A stretch of 64,000 bases of DNA from Streptomyces sp. NBC_00358 (GTDB lineage Bacteria > Actinomycetota > Actinomycetes > Streptomycetales > Streptomycetaceae): positions 5,394,001 through 5,458,000 of the forward strand of contig NZ_CP107976.1 in assembly GCF_036099295.1 (NCBI RefSeq), given 5' to 3'. The notes beneath the pieces are model-generated. The model did no database searches, was not told the DNA's origin, and was given only the letters and a program-made list of their open reading frames with translations. The position numbers were made by a program, and so were the translations under genes. Of the stretch, positions 51,001-58,737 are shown piece after piece (position 1 is the stretch's first letter; each line of letters begins with the position of its first letter).

Positions 51001-51525
51001 CCAGGCGGCCGGTTCGTGCGGTGGGGTGCCGGTGAGCAGCAGGGTCCTGCGCTCGCCCTCGACGTCGGCGACCCCGATGTCCGAGACCGGACCCCAGGGC
51101 AGTTTGCGGCCGGGGTCGCCGTCGGTGGCGACGCTGTAGGCCCAGGTGAAGTACGAGAAGGGCTGGCCGTGCGAGGCGACGGCGAGGATGTCGCCCTCGG
51201 GGGACCAGCCGCACACCTGGGTGTCGGCGCTGCCCCAGTAGGTGAGCCGGCGGCCCGGTCCGCCGTCCACCGGTGCCAGGTGGATCTCCGGGACGAAGCT
51301 GCGCCAGCTCGTGTACGCGATGTGCCGGCCGTCGGGGGAGAAGCGGGGGTGGCCGACCTTGGTGCGGTCGACGGTGAGCCGCCAGGCACGCCCCTGGCCG
51401 TCGAGCGGGGCCAGCCACAGATCGTCCTCCGTGACGAAGCACAGCCGGTCACCGCTCAGATGCGGGAAACGCAGATAGCCGGGGGAGTTCTCGTCCGTGG
51501 TCGCCTTCTCGTACTCGTCGCTCAC
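48094..51525 (-). CDS. tricorn-type protease (S41 family) with acidic repeat insert
   Basis: 1143 residues from GTG 51525 (GGGGAG directly upstream). Tricorn layout: N-terminal β-propellers with WD40-like blades, a PDZ domain (~830-900) and the C-terminal S41 catalytic domain. Catalytic residues fit His799 (GTSHAYV), Ser1022 with Asp1023 (ATSSDGDM) and Glu1080 (VENHGVAPD). It should degrade oligopeptides from the proteasome or other proteases. Between propeller blades, about residues 420-476, is an acidic Thr/Glu/Ser repeat (units like GTESED) not expected in the core fold. Divergent from TetR gene 51829. Confidence 0.9.
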   Translation of the reverse strand: MSDEYEKATTDENSPGYLRFPHLSGDRLCFVTEDDLWLAPLDGQGRAWRLTVDRTKVGHPRFSPDGRHIAYTSWRSFVPEIHLAPVDGGPGRRLTYWGSADTQVCGWSPEGDILAVASHGQPFSYFTWAYSVATDGDPGRKLPWGPVSDIGVADVEGERRTLLLTGTPPHEPAAWKRYRGGATGRIWLHGRQLVADLDGHLACPMFVGGRIAFLSDHEGVGNLYSCAYDGSDLRRHTDHDAFYARHAASDGSRVVYQCAGDLWIVDNLSPESVPRRLDIRLGGPRPGRRTYQVPAAQHVDSISVDETGRAGAVVVRGSLYWLTHRDGPARTIADTPGVRVRLPEMLGSGGQVAYVTDAEGEDAVEIAYLPRASGAREPRRLASGQLGRVQELVSDPQGERLAIASNDGRLLLLDATEESADLTGTESEETSGPESDTSSGTESEDASGTESEDPSETESETESEDGSGTETGQGEVTELIRSINGPVTDLAFSPDGAWLTWSHPGIGRSLRQIKMARIKDRLIVDVTNGRFEDENPVFTRDGRYLAFLSWRGFDPVYDVHTGDLSFPLGCRPYLVPLSSATPSPFALNPDGRPVAGGLDPIEEGTGDGSATTVELEGLESRVTPFPVTASKYSALRPVSGGGLVWLRWPISGALGETFANPDDTTGRPTLEFFNITKAKKSELVDHLDWFAVSGDGSRLVVVDEGDLRAVPSTESGDSDSTVWIDLRRILHDVDPPAEWRQAYAEAGRIIRAYYWDPDMCGLDWDAILEQYRPLVERIASPDEFADLLREVLGELGTSHAYVTAARRNEGPPHYQRWQGLLGANFVCRDGGWMLKRILPGDSSDSKARSPLAGAGIREGAVLTHVDGRPVNPVTGPYPLLAGAGGTTVELTFTPAEGEGRSRRVAVVPLIDERPLRYQDWVAKRRQVVRELSGGHCGYLHIPDMGGSGWAQFNRDLRMEVSRPALIVDVRGNAGGHISELVVEKLTRTILGWDLTRDAQPVSYASNAPRGPVVALADEATSSDGDMITAAFKLLKLGPVVGQRTWGGVVGMTGRHRLGDGTVITVPMNAAWFDAYGWSVENHGVAPDLEILRTPLDWAEGRHAQLDDAIQLALDLLRTHPAASPPDHSDVPDRTRPKLPPRSG
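50100..50262 (-). repeat. degenerate repeats encoding the acidic Ser/Glu insert of tricorn
   Basis: Repeated TCCTCGGACTCCGTG-like motifs encode SGTESED-type units in the tricorn protein; a low-complexity, probably disordered linker. Confidence 0.75.
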
Positions 51526-51828
51526 CTCCCCATGCTTTTCCGCTGGACGGGCCCCGGCAACTCGTGGAACCGGGGGCGCGTTGTGGGATGTGGGCGCGGT
51601 CGGGATACGGGAGGTGCGCACGGGGCGCGTTGGGAACCATGTGCGCCCCCTTCATCCCGTCCTCCCGCCCGCCGGCGTTCATCCCGGTTCGCGCCCGTCG
51701 ACGTCCTCCTGGTTCCCGTTCGCGGCGTGACTCAGCACACGTACGAAACGGTTTCGTTTCGTTGGTGTCGCGGGGTATCTTCAGAGGCATACGAATCCGT
51801 GTCGTTCGAAGCGGGAGAGGTGAGTGGG
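51526..51828. promoter_or_regulatory. divergent promoter region of tricorn and tetR genes
   Basis: No gene in 303 bp. ACGAAACGGTTTCGT (51743-51757) is a perfect 15-bp palindrome; a putative -10 TATCTT at 51776-51781 with a 17-nt spacer puts the -35 (51753-51758) inside this palindrome. This fits autorepression by the TetR protein encoded 48 bp further on. Confidence 0.55.
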
Positions 51829-52419
51829 ATGGCTGAAGCCGCAACGGCGCGACGCAGTCGGATCACGCCCGAGCGTGAGGCCGAGCTGTACATGGCCGTG
51901 CTCGACCTGCTTCGGGAGGTCGGCTACGACGCCCTCACGATGGACGCCGTCGCGGCCCGCACCCGTTCCAGCAAGGCCACCCTCTACCGCCAGTGGGGCG
52001 GCAAGGCCGAGCTCGTCGTGAAAGCGCTGCGGCACCAGAAGCCGCTGAAGTTCTCCGACATGGACACCGGGAGCCTGCGGGGCGACTTCCACGCGCTCGC
52101 GCTGCGGCAGGACGACTGCCAGATGGAGCAGGACTCCGCGTTGATGCGGGGCCTGGCCATGGCGGCGCACTCGAACCCGGATCTGCTGAAGGCGTTCCGG
52201 GAGTGGCTGATCGAGCCGGAGCTGGAAGAGCTGCGCCGGGTGCTCCAGCGCGGTGTCGACCGAGGTGAGATCCGTGCCGACAACCCGGCGATGCAGTTCG
52301 TGATGCACATGCTCATCGGTGCCTTCGCGGCCCGCACCATGATCGACGAACTCCCGCCGACACAGGCCTTCCTGCATTCGTATGTCGACGCCGTGGTCCT
52401 CCCCGCTCTCGGCGTCTGA
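51829..52419 (+). CDS. TetR-family regulator, probable repressor of the MmpL transporter
   Basis: 196 residues from ATG 51829. HTH at ~18-60 (AVLDLLREVGYDALTMDAVAARTRSSKATLYRQWGGKAELV) and a C-terminal domain of the TetR_C_16-like type. Co-directional with the downstream MMPL gene at 161 bp distance, and preceded by a palindromic operator candidate. Ligand unknown. Confidence 0.87.
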   Translation: MAEAATARRSRITPEREAELYMAVLDLLREVGYDALTMDAVAARTRSSKATLYRQWGGKAELVVKALRHQKPLKFSDMDTGSLRGDFHALALRQDDCQMEQDSALMRGLAMAAHSNPDLLKAFREWLIEPELEELRRVLQRGVDRGEIRADNPAMQFVMHMLIGAFAARTMIDELPPTQAFLHSYVDAVVLPALGV

Positions 52420-52580
52420 GCTTCCCACCACCACCCCCATCTCCTTCTCCTTCACCCCCTACGGACCTCCGTAGTCGCACCTGACGCGCCGCTCACGTCG
52501 TCGGGCTGATCCCCCCTGCCCCCACTCGGGTGATCACACCAGCCCCTGCCCTTCCACGACCTGACCGGGAGTACGCCCTC

Positions 52581-54797
52581 GTGGCCACATTCCTTTACAA
52601 GCTCGGCCGACTCGCCTTCCGGCGACGGCATTTCGTCGCCCTGATCTGGGTGGCACTCCTGACGCTCGCGGGTGTCGGCGCGGCCTCCGCGCCCGTCGCG
52701 GGATCGTCCTCCTTCTCGATCCCCGGCACCGAGGCCCAGAAGGCCTTCGACCTGCTGGAGAACCGCTTCCCCGGTATGAGCGCCGACGGAGCGACCGCGC
52801 GGGTCGTCTTCAAGGCGCCCGCCGGCGAGAAGATGGCCGACAAGGAGAACAAGGCGACGGTCGAGAAGGCCGTCGAGGTTCTCGGCACCGGCTCCGAGGT
52901 CACCTCCGTCACCGACCCGTTCAAGGTCCACGCCGTCAGCAAGGACGGATCGATCGCGTACGCGTCGGTGAAGTACAAGGTCTCCGGGATGGAGCTGAAG
53001 GACGCCTCCAAGGACGCCCTGAAGGCGGCCGCGCAGGACGCGCGGCACTCCGGGCTGACCGTCGAGGTGGGCGGTGACGCGCTCCAGGCGACACCCGAGA
53101 CCGGCTCCAGCGAGGTCATCGGCATCGCGATCGCCGCGGTCGTCCTCGTCATCACCTTCGGTTCGCTGATCGCGGCCGGGCTGCCGCTGCTGACCGCGCT
53201 GGTCGGCGTCGGCATCGGCGTCTCGACGATCACCGCGCTCGCCAGCGCGCTCGACCTCGGTTCCACCACGTCCACCCTCGCGATGATGATCGGCCTCGCG
53301 GTCGGCATCGACTACGCCCTCTTCATCGTCTCCCGCTACCGGGCCGAACTGGCCGAGGGCCGCGCACGCGAGGAAGCGGCCGGACGGGCCGTCGGCACGG
53401 CGGGCTCCGCGGTGGTCTTCGCGGGACTGACCGTCGTGATCGCACTGGTCGGACTGTCGGTCGTCAACATCCCGATGCTGACGAAGATGGGCGTCGCGGC
53501 GGCCGGCACGGTCGCCATCGCCGTCCTGATCGCGCTGACCATGATCCCCGCGCTGCTCGGCTACGCGGGCCGCAGGGTCCAGCCGGCCGGCCAGAAGAGC
53601 CGCCTGCTCGGCGGCCGCCGCGCCGCCAAGAAGGCGGGCAAGCCCAACATGGGCACCCGTTGGGCGAGCTTCGTCGTCCGCCGCCCGCTCGCCGTGCTGC
53701 TGCTCGGCGTGATCGGCCTCGGCGCCGCCGCGGTCCCGGCGGCCTCGCTCCAGCTCGGTCTGCCCGACGACGGTTCGCAGCCGGTGTCCACCACCCAGCG
53801 GCGCGCCTACGACCTGCTCTCCGACGGCTTCGGGCCCGGCTTCAACGGCCCGCTGATGGTCGTGGTCGACGCGAAGGCGAGCGACGCGCCCAAGGCGGCG
53901 TTCACCGAGGTGCATGACGAGATCAAGGATCTCAAGGGTGTCGTGAGCGTGAGCCCGGCCGCGCCCAACAAGGCCGGTGACACCGCGATGATCACGGTGA
54001 TCCCCGACTCGAAGCCGTCCTCCGTCACGACCGAGGACCTGGTCCACACCATCCGCGGCGGGGGCGCCGGCATCAAGGCCGAGACGGGCGCGACGGTGCT
54101 GGTCACCGGCTCCACGGCGATGAACATCGACTTCTCGCAGAAGCTCAACGACGCGCTGATCCCGTATCTCGCGCTCGTCGTCGGCCTCGCCTTCCTGCTG
54201 CTGATCGTGGTCTTCCGCTCGATCCTCGTCCCGCTGAAGGCGGCCCTCGGCTTCCTGCTCAGCGTGATGGCGGCCCTCGGCGCGGTCGTCGCGGTCTTCC
54301 AGTGGGGCTGGCTGTCCAGCCTGATGGGTGTCGAGGAGACCGGCCCGATCATGTCGATGATGCCGATCTTCATGGTGGGTGTCGTCTTCGGTCTGGCCAT
54401 GGACTACGAGGTGTTCCTCGTGACGCGTATGCGGGAGGCCTACGTCCACGGGGAGAAGCCCGGCCAGGCGATCGTGACCGGGTTCAAGCACGGCGCACGG
54501 GTCGTCACGGCGGCCGCGGTCATCATGATCGCCGTGTTCTCCGGGTTCATCGGCTCCAGCGAGTCGATGATCAAGATGATCGGCTTCGGCCTCGCGATCG
54601 CCGTCTTCTTCGACGCGTTCCTCGTGCGGATGGCGCTCGTCCCGGCGGTGCTCGCGCTGCTGGGCAAGCGGGCCTGGTGGCTGCCGAAGTGGCTGGACCG
54701 CGCGCTGCCGAACGTCGACGTCGAGGGCGAGGGCCTGCGCGCGCTCGACGAGAAGTCGCGCGACGGGGACCACGACCGGAAACTGGCCCGCGTCTGA
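52581..54797 (+). CDS. MMPL/RND-family transporter
   Basis: 738 residues from GTG 52581 (GGGAG upstream). Twelve membrane segments in two RND halves. The proton-relay signatures GLAVGIDYALFIVSRYR (first half, ~240) and FGLAMDYEVFLVTRMRE (second half, ~600) are intact, and a periplasmic porter domain follows TM1 and TM7. In actinomycetes MMPL proteins export lipids or antibiotics. Probably controlled by the upstream TetR gene. C-terminal tail is charged and short. Confidence 0.91.
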   Translation: MATFLYKLGRLAFRRRHFVALIWVALLTLAGVGAASAPVAGSSSFSIPGTEAQKAFDLLENRFPGMSADGATARVVFKAPAGEKMADKENKATVEKAVEVLGTGSEVTSVTDPFKVHAVSKDGSIAYASVKYKVSGMELKDASKDALKAAAQDARHSGLTVEVGGDALQATPETGSSEVIGIAIAAVVLVITFGSLIAAGLPLLTALVGVGIGVSTITALASALDLGSTTSTLAMMIGLAVGIDYALFIVSRYRAELAEGRAREEAAGRAVGTAGSAVVFAGLTVVIALVGLSVVNIPMLTKMGVAAAGTVAIAVLIALTMIPALLGYAGRRVQPAGQKSRLLGGRRAAKKAGKPNMGTRWASFVVRRPLAVLLLGVIGLGAAAVPAASLQLGLPDDGSQPVSTTQRRAYDLLSDGFGPGFNGPLMVVVDAKASDAPKAAFTEVHDEIKDLKGVVSVSPAAPNKAGDTAMITVIPDSKPSSVTTEDLVHTIRGGGAGIKAETGATVLVTGSTAMNIDFSQKLNDALIPYLALVVGLAFLLLIVVFRSILVPLKAALGFLLSVMAALGAVVAVFQWGWLSSLMGVEETGPIMSMMPIFMVGVVFGLAMDYEVFLVTRMREAYVHGEKPGQAIVTGFKHGARVVTAAAVIMIAVFSGFIGSSESMIKMIGFGLAIAVFFDAFLVRMALVPAVLALLGKRAWWLPKWLDRALPNVDVEGEGLRALDEKSRDGDHDRKLARV

Positions 54798-54836
54798 TCA
54801 CGACGGGAGCCGTCCGGTCACGGCGGGAGCCGTGAG

Positions 54837-54860
54837 ACCTCGCCGGTCCTTCGGCGAGGT
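54837..54860. terminator. hairpin between MMPL and ssgE genes
   Basis: ACCTCGCCG-GTCCTT-CGGCGAGGT, a 9-bp stem with a 6-nt loop, between convergent genes. Confidence 0.7.
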
Positions 54861-54878
54861 GGGGGTGCCGGCGAACAC

Positions 54879-55235
54879 TCAGTGAGCCACCGGGGTGGCG
54901 GCCGTGTACGTACGACGCAGAAAGCGCATCAGCGCCTTGGTGTCGAGCTGCACGACCGCCACCCCGTGCGCCGAGTGGAACTCCAGGACGGCCTGCACGC
55001 GGCCGCACGGCCAGATGCGGACGTCGCCGCTGCTGACGGGGACGCGCAGGCCCTGCTCCAGGAGTTCGCGGTCGAAGACCCATTCATGGGGGCCGGGCAG
55101 CGTGATGCGTACCTGGCGGGGGTCGGTCTCCGGGTCGTAGCGGAGGGCCACCGGGACGGCCCGGTGTTCGTCGTCGGCGGAGTCGGCGGTGTCGGTCACG
55201 ATATGAGCGCGTGCATATTGCTCGACGGCGTGCAT
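54879..55235 (-). CDS. ssgE: SsgA-like sporulation/cell-division regulator (SALP), SsgE type
   Basis: 118 residues, SALP family: PVALRYDPETDPRQVRITLPGPHEWVFDRELLEQGLRVPVSSGDVRIWPC and FLRRTYTAATP are family-wide patterns. SALPs steer septum placement, peptidoglycan remodelling and spore-chain separation in sporulating actinomycetes. The E-type assignment comes from its chromosomal neighbourhood (hrdD-galU-ssgE region) and short length; it is less certain than the family. Confidence 0.8.
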   Translation of the reverse strand: MHAVEQYARAHIVTDTADSADDEHRAVPVALRYDPETDPRQVRITLPGPHEWVFDRELLEQGLRVPVSSGDVRIWPCGRVQAVLEFHSAHGVAVVQLDTKALMRFLRRTYTAATPVAH

Positions 55236-55565
55236 GAACCGACTCCTTACGCTGCGTAACCTATGTGGAGGCTGTGAATCCCGTCACTCTTCAAATGTCG
55301 CACATCTCACGGAAACCGCTCTCCGGCCACCCGTGACCGCCCTTCAGGAAGCGCCTGCCCGCCCTCGGCGGGTGCATGTGTCCGGCGAGGGCCGGGTCCG
55401 ACGGGGCCGTCCCGCATGGTGGGATCCGCGGCGGACGCGGTCGTCGCGGCCGGATCGCGCCGGCCCCGCACGGCGTGAACTGCTCCCGCGTTCACGCCTG
55501 TCGTGAGCTATTCAGGGGTCCGTCGCTCTTGCAAGTCGTTCGCAACAAGGCACTATCATCGAACG
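55236..55565. other. spacer between ssgE and the nickel operon
   Basis: 330 bp without a credible gene. The ssgE-proximal part is AT-richer (ATTCCCGTCACTCTTCAAATGTCGC) and should carry the ssgE promoter; the other end holds the Nur-box and nickel-operon promoter. Confidence 0.5.
55529..55559 (+). promoter_or_regulatory. Nur box and leaderless promoter of the nickel/cobalt ECF operon
   Basis: TTGCAAGTCGTTCGCAA (55529-55545) fits the Streptomyces Nur (nickel-uptake regulator, Fur family) motif tTGCaa-N5-ttGCAA, with 11 of 12 motif bases. It covers the -35 (TTGCAA); a -10 TATCAT at 55554-55559 ends 6 nt before the GTG start, so the mRNA looks leaderless. Ni-Nur would repress by occluding polymerase. 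Confidence 0.8.
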
Positions 55566-56615
55566 GTGCATGTGCCTGACGGATTCATCAACGCCCCGGT
55601 CTCCGCCGCCACAGGCGTGGTCGCCGCCGGCGCCATCGCCGTGAGCCTGCGGGGTGCCCGCCGTGAACTCGACGAGCGGACCGCGCCGCTCGCCGGCCTC
55701 GTCGCCGCCTTCATCTTCGCGGTGCAGATGCTGAACTTCCCTGTCGCCGCCGGGACCAGCGGCCATCTGCTCGGCGGTGCCCTGGCGGCCATCCTCGTCG
55801 GCCCCTACACCGGTGTCCTCTGCGTCTCCGTCGTCCTGCTCATGCAGGGCATCCTCTTCGCGGACGGCGGCCTCACCGCGCTCGGCGTGAACATCACCGA
55901 CATGGCCATCGTCACCACGGTCGTGTCCTACGCCCTCTTCCGCGGGCTCGTGAAGGTGCTGCCCCGCAAACGGCGTTCGGTCACCGTGGCGTCCTTCGTC
56001 GCCGCGCTGCTGTCCGTCCCGGCCGCCGCCGTCGCCTTCACCCTCATCTACGCGGTCGGCGGCACCACCGACGTCGCGGTCTCCAAGGTCGCCACGGCCA
56101 TGGTCGGCGTCCACATCCTCATCGGCATAGGAGAGGCCGTGATCACCGCGCTGACCGTCGGCGCCGTCATCGCCGTACGGCCCGATCTCGTGTACGGCGC
56201 CCGCGGCCTCCAGCAGCGGCTCAAGCTGCGGATCGGCGGGGAACTGGTCGACGCCCCCACGGCCGCCGCCCCCGTCGCGGCCCGCTCCTCGCACCGCACG
56301 GTGTGGATCACCGGCCTGGTCACCTCCCTCGTCCTCGCCGGATTCGTCAGCTTCTACGCCTCCGCGAGCCCCGACGGCCTGGAGAAGGTCGCCAAGGACA
56401 AGGGGATCGACACCCGGACCGGGAAGCACGCGACAGGGGACTCGCCGCTCGCCGGATACGGGGTCAAGGACATCTCCGACGCCCGGGTCTCCGGCGGCCT
56501 CGCGGGGGTGATCGGCGTCGGCGTCACCGTCGTCGCGGGCACCGGCGTCTTCTGGGTGGTCCGCAGACGCCGTACGTCCGACACCTCGCCCACCTCCGTG
56601 CCGGAAGGCGTCTGA
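55566..56615 (+). CDS. ECF-type nickel/cobalt transporter substrate component NikMN (CbiM-CbiN fusion)
   Basis: 349 residues from GTG 55566. The essential N-terminal metal loop is VHVPDGFIN, with His2 immediately after the initiator as in CbiM/NikM. Seven or so membrane segments (CbiM domain, to ~215) are followed by a linker and a CbiN/PDGLE-like domain with one more helix near each end (WITGLVTSLVLAGFVSF, SPDGLEKVAKDKGID, GVTVVAGTGVFWVV). With CbiQ and CbiO downstream it forms an energy-coupling-factor importer. The Nur box argues for Ni2+ rather than Co2+. Confidence 0.9.
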   Translation: MHVPDGFINAPVSAATGVVAAGAIAVSLRGARRELDERTAPLAGLVAAFIFAVQMLNFPVAAGTSGHLLGGALAAILVGPYTGVLCVSVVLLMQGILFADGGLTALGVNITDMAIVTTVVSYALFRGLVKVLPRKRRSVTVASFVAALLSVPAAAVAFTLIYAVGGTTDVAVSKVATAMVGVHILIGIGEAVITALTVGAVIAVRPDLVYGARGLQQRLKLRIGGELVDAPTAAAPVAARSSHRTVWITGLVTSLVLAGFVSFYASASPDGLEKVAKDKGIDTRTGKHATGDSPLAGYGVKDISDARVSGGLAGVIGVGVTVVAGTGVFWVVRRRRTSDTSPTSVPEGV

Positions 56616-56616
56616 C

Positions 56617-57378
56617 GTGGGGGCGGGCCACACGCACCGGCTCTACCGGCACGGGCACTCGCCCGTGCACGCCCTCCCTCCGCACACCAAGCTCGCCGCG
56701 GCCTTCGCCTTCGTGGTCGTGGTCGTCTCCACCCCGCGCGAGGCGATGTGGGCGTTCGCGCTGTACGCCGCGCTGCTCGCGGTGGTCGCCCGCCAGGCCC
56801 GTGTACCGGCGGGCGTGCTGCTGAAGCGGCTGCTGATCGAGATCCCGTTCGTCGCGTTCGCGGTGCTGATGCCGTTCGTGGCGGAGGGCGAGCGGGTGGA
56901 CGTGCTGGGGCTGTCCCTGAGCGTCAACGGCCTCTGGGGCGCCTGGAACGTCCTCGCCAAGGGCACGCTCGGCGTGGCCGCCTCCGTCCTGCTCGCCTCC
57001 ACCACCGAACTGCGTGAACTGCTCCTGGGCCTGCAGCGGTTGAAGCTTCCGCCGCTCCTCGTGCAGATCGCCTCCTTCATGATCCGCTACGGCGATGTCA
57101 TCACGGACGAGATGCGGCGCATGCGGATCGCGCGGGAGTCGCGCGGATTCGAGGCGAGCGGCGTACGGCACTGGGGGGTGCTCGCGAAGTCGGCGGGGGC
57201 CCTGTTCATCCGCTCCTACGAGCGCGGGGAGCGGGTGCATCTGGCCATGGTGAGCCGGGGGTACGCCGGTTCGATGCCCGTCATCGACGAGGTGACCGCG
57301 TCCCGGGCGCAGTGGTCGTACGCCCTCGCCCTTCCGTTCGCCGCCCTCGCCGTATGCCTGTTGGGATGGACGCTGTGA
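56617..57378 (+). CDS. ECF transporter transmembrane component CbiQ/NikQ
   Basis: 253 residues from GTG 56617, directly after nikM. T-component with about five membrane segments and the two Ala-Arg-Gly-like coupling motifs that contact the ATPase: RIARESRGFEASG (~170) and HLAMVSRGYAGS (~210). It transmits ATP hydrolysis to the substrate component. Overlaps the ATPase gene by GTGA. Confidence 0.91.
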   Translation: MGAGHTHRLYRHGHSPVHALPPHTKLAAAFAFVVVVVSTPREAMWAFALYAALLAVVARQARVPAGVLLKRLLIEIPFVAFAVLMPFVAEGERVDVLGLSLSVNGLWGAWNVLAKGTLGVAASVLLASTTELRELLLGLQRLKLPPLLVQIASFMIRYGDVITDEMRRMRIARESRGFEASGVRHWGVLAKSAGALFIRSYERGERVHLAMVSRGYAGSMPVIDEVTASRAQWSYALALPFAALAVCLLGWTL

Positions 57379-58133
57379 CACCTGCCGCAACTTCTCTGGA
57401 GGTCTCCGGCCTCGCGTTCGCCTACCCCGACGGGCATCAGGCCCTGTTCGGCGTCGACTTCGGCATCGCGCGCGGCGAGCGCGTCGCGCTGCTCGGCCCG
57501 AACGGAGCCGGCAAGACCACCCTCGTCCTGCACCTCAACGGCATCCTGAGCGGCGGCGCCGGGACGGTGACGGTCGCCGGACTCCCGGTCGGCAAGCGGC
57601 ACATGGCCGAGATCCGGCGCAAGGTCGGCATCGTCTTCCAGGACCCGGACGACCAGTTGTTCATGCCGTCCGTGCGCGAGGACGTCGCCTTCGGTCCCGC
57701 CGCCGCGGGCATGAAGGGCGCCGAGCTTGAGGAACGCGTCCGTACGGCGCTGGAGCGGGTCGGCATGGAAGCCTTCGCCGACCGTCCGCCGCACCACCTG
57801 TCCTTCGGGCAGCGGCGCCGGGTCGCCGTCGCGACGGTGCTGGCGATGGAGCCGGAGATCCTCGTCCTGGACGAGCCCTCCTCCAACCTCGACCCCGCCT
57901 CCCGGCGTGAACTCGCCGACATCCTGCGCTCGTTGGACGTCACCGTCCTCATGGTCACCCACGACCTGCCGTACGCCCTCGAACTGTGCCCCCGCTCCCT
58001 CGTCCTCAGCGACGGCGTGATCGTCGCCGACGGCGGGACCGGCGCCCTCCTCTCGGACGACGAGCTCATGCGCACCCACCGTCTGGAGCTGCCCTTCGGG
58101 TTCGACCCGCGCTCCGTGACAATGGGGGCGTGA
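57375..58133 (+). CDS. ECF transporter ATPase CbiO/NikO
   Basis: 252 residues from GTG 57375 (GTGA overlap with cbiQ); ATG 57366 is an in-frame alternative. ABC ATPase with Walker A GPNGAGKTT (41-49), Q-loop FQDPDDQLFMPSV, signature LSFGQRRRVA, Walker B ILVLDEPSS and switch His in THDLPYA. Powers nickel/cobalt uptake. Its stop overlaps the start of ohrR (GTGA), an unusual partner. Confidence 0.92.
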   Translation: MTPAATSLEVSGLAFAYPDGHQALFGVDFGIARGERVALLGPNGAGKTTLVLHLNGILSGGAGTVTVAGLPVGKRHMAEIRRKVGIVFQDPDDQLFMPSVREDVAFGPAAAGMKGAELEERVRTALERVGMEAFADRPPHHLSFGQRRRVAVATVLAMEPEILVLDEPSSNLDPASRRELADILRSLDVTVLMVTHDLPYALELCPRSLVLSDGVIVADGGTGALLSDDELMRTHRLELPFGFDPRSVTMGA

Positions 58134-58603
58134 CGAAACAAGAGGACGTCGGGCCGCCGGCCGGGTCGCTGCTGCTCGACGACCAGCTGTGCTTCGCGCT
58201 GTACGCCGCCCAGCGCGCCGTGACCGCCGCGTACCGCCCGCTGCTGGAGGAACTCGGTCTCACCTACCCGCAGTACCTCGTCCTGCTCGTTCTCTGGGAG
58301 CTCGGCGAGACCACGGTCAAGGAACTGGGAACCGCCCTGCACCTCGACTACGGCACCATGTCCCCGCTGCTCAAGCGGCTGGAGTCGGCCGGGCTCGTAC
58401 GCCGTGAGCGCTCGGCGCACGACGAGCGCTCCGTGCGGGTCGCCCTCACCGGTCGCGGCGAACTGCTCAGGGAGCGGGCGGAGGAGGTGCCGCAGGCGCT
58501 GCTGACGGCGACCGGCCTGAGCGAGGCCGATGTGACACGCCTGCGCGAGGAGCTGCGACGGCTGACGGAGCGCGCGGAGGACGCGGCGGCGAGGGCGCGC
58601 TGA
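58130..58603 (+). CDS. ohrR: OhrR-type MarR repressor, organic-peroxide sensor
   Basis: 157 residues from GTG 58130. The reactive cysteine is Cys21 in LLLDDQLCFALYAAQRAVTAAYRPLL, the OhrR hallmark, and the winged helix is YPQYLVLLVLWELGETTVKELGTALHLDYGTMSPLLKRLES. Oxidation of this Cys releases the repressor from DNA and induces ohr. The gene is translationally coupled to the nickel-transporter ATPase and precedes ohr by 134 bp. Confidence 0.93.
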   Translation: MTKQEDVGPPAGSLLLDDQLCFALYAAQRAVTAAYRPLLEELGLTYPQYLVLLVLWELGETTVKELGTALHLDYGTMSPLLKRLESAGLVRRERSAHDERSVRVALTGRGELLRERAEEVPQALLTATGLSEADVTRLREELRRLTERAEDAAARAR

Positions 58604-58676
58604 CCCGGGCGGGTCAGCGCGGGTCAGAGGGGGGCAGGGCTCCCACCCCTGGGCGTCCAGGGCTCCATACCAACCA

Positions 58677-58696
58677 GTACCTTGTGCACGATGTAC
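58677..58696. promoter_or_regulatory. candidate OhrR operator upstream of ohr
   Basis: GTAC-N3-GTGCAC-N3-GTAC, a 20-bp dyad lying 42 bp before the ohr start in the ohrR-ohr spacer. Likely OhrR site, unproven. Confidence 0.5.
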
Positions 58697-58737
58697 TCGC
58701 GTACTCCTTTGTTGCCCGCCCTGGGGGAGGTCCTGCC

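Noticed and set aside
55236..55528. Cobalamin riboswitch upstream of the CbiM-like gene
   Set aside because: No B12-box-like conserved core seen, and the promoter lies immediately before the start codon, leaving no room for a leader.
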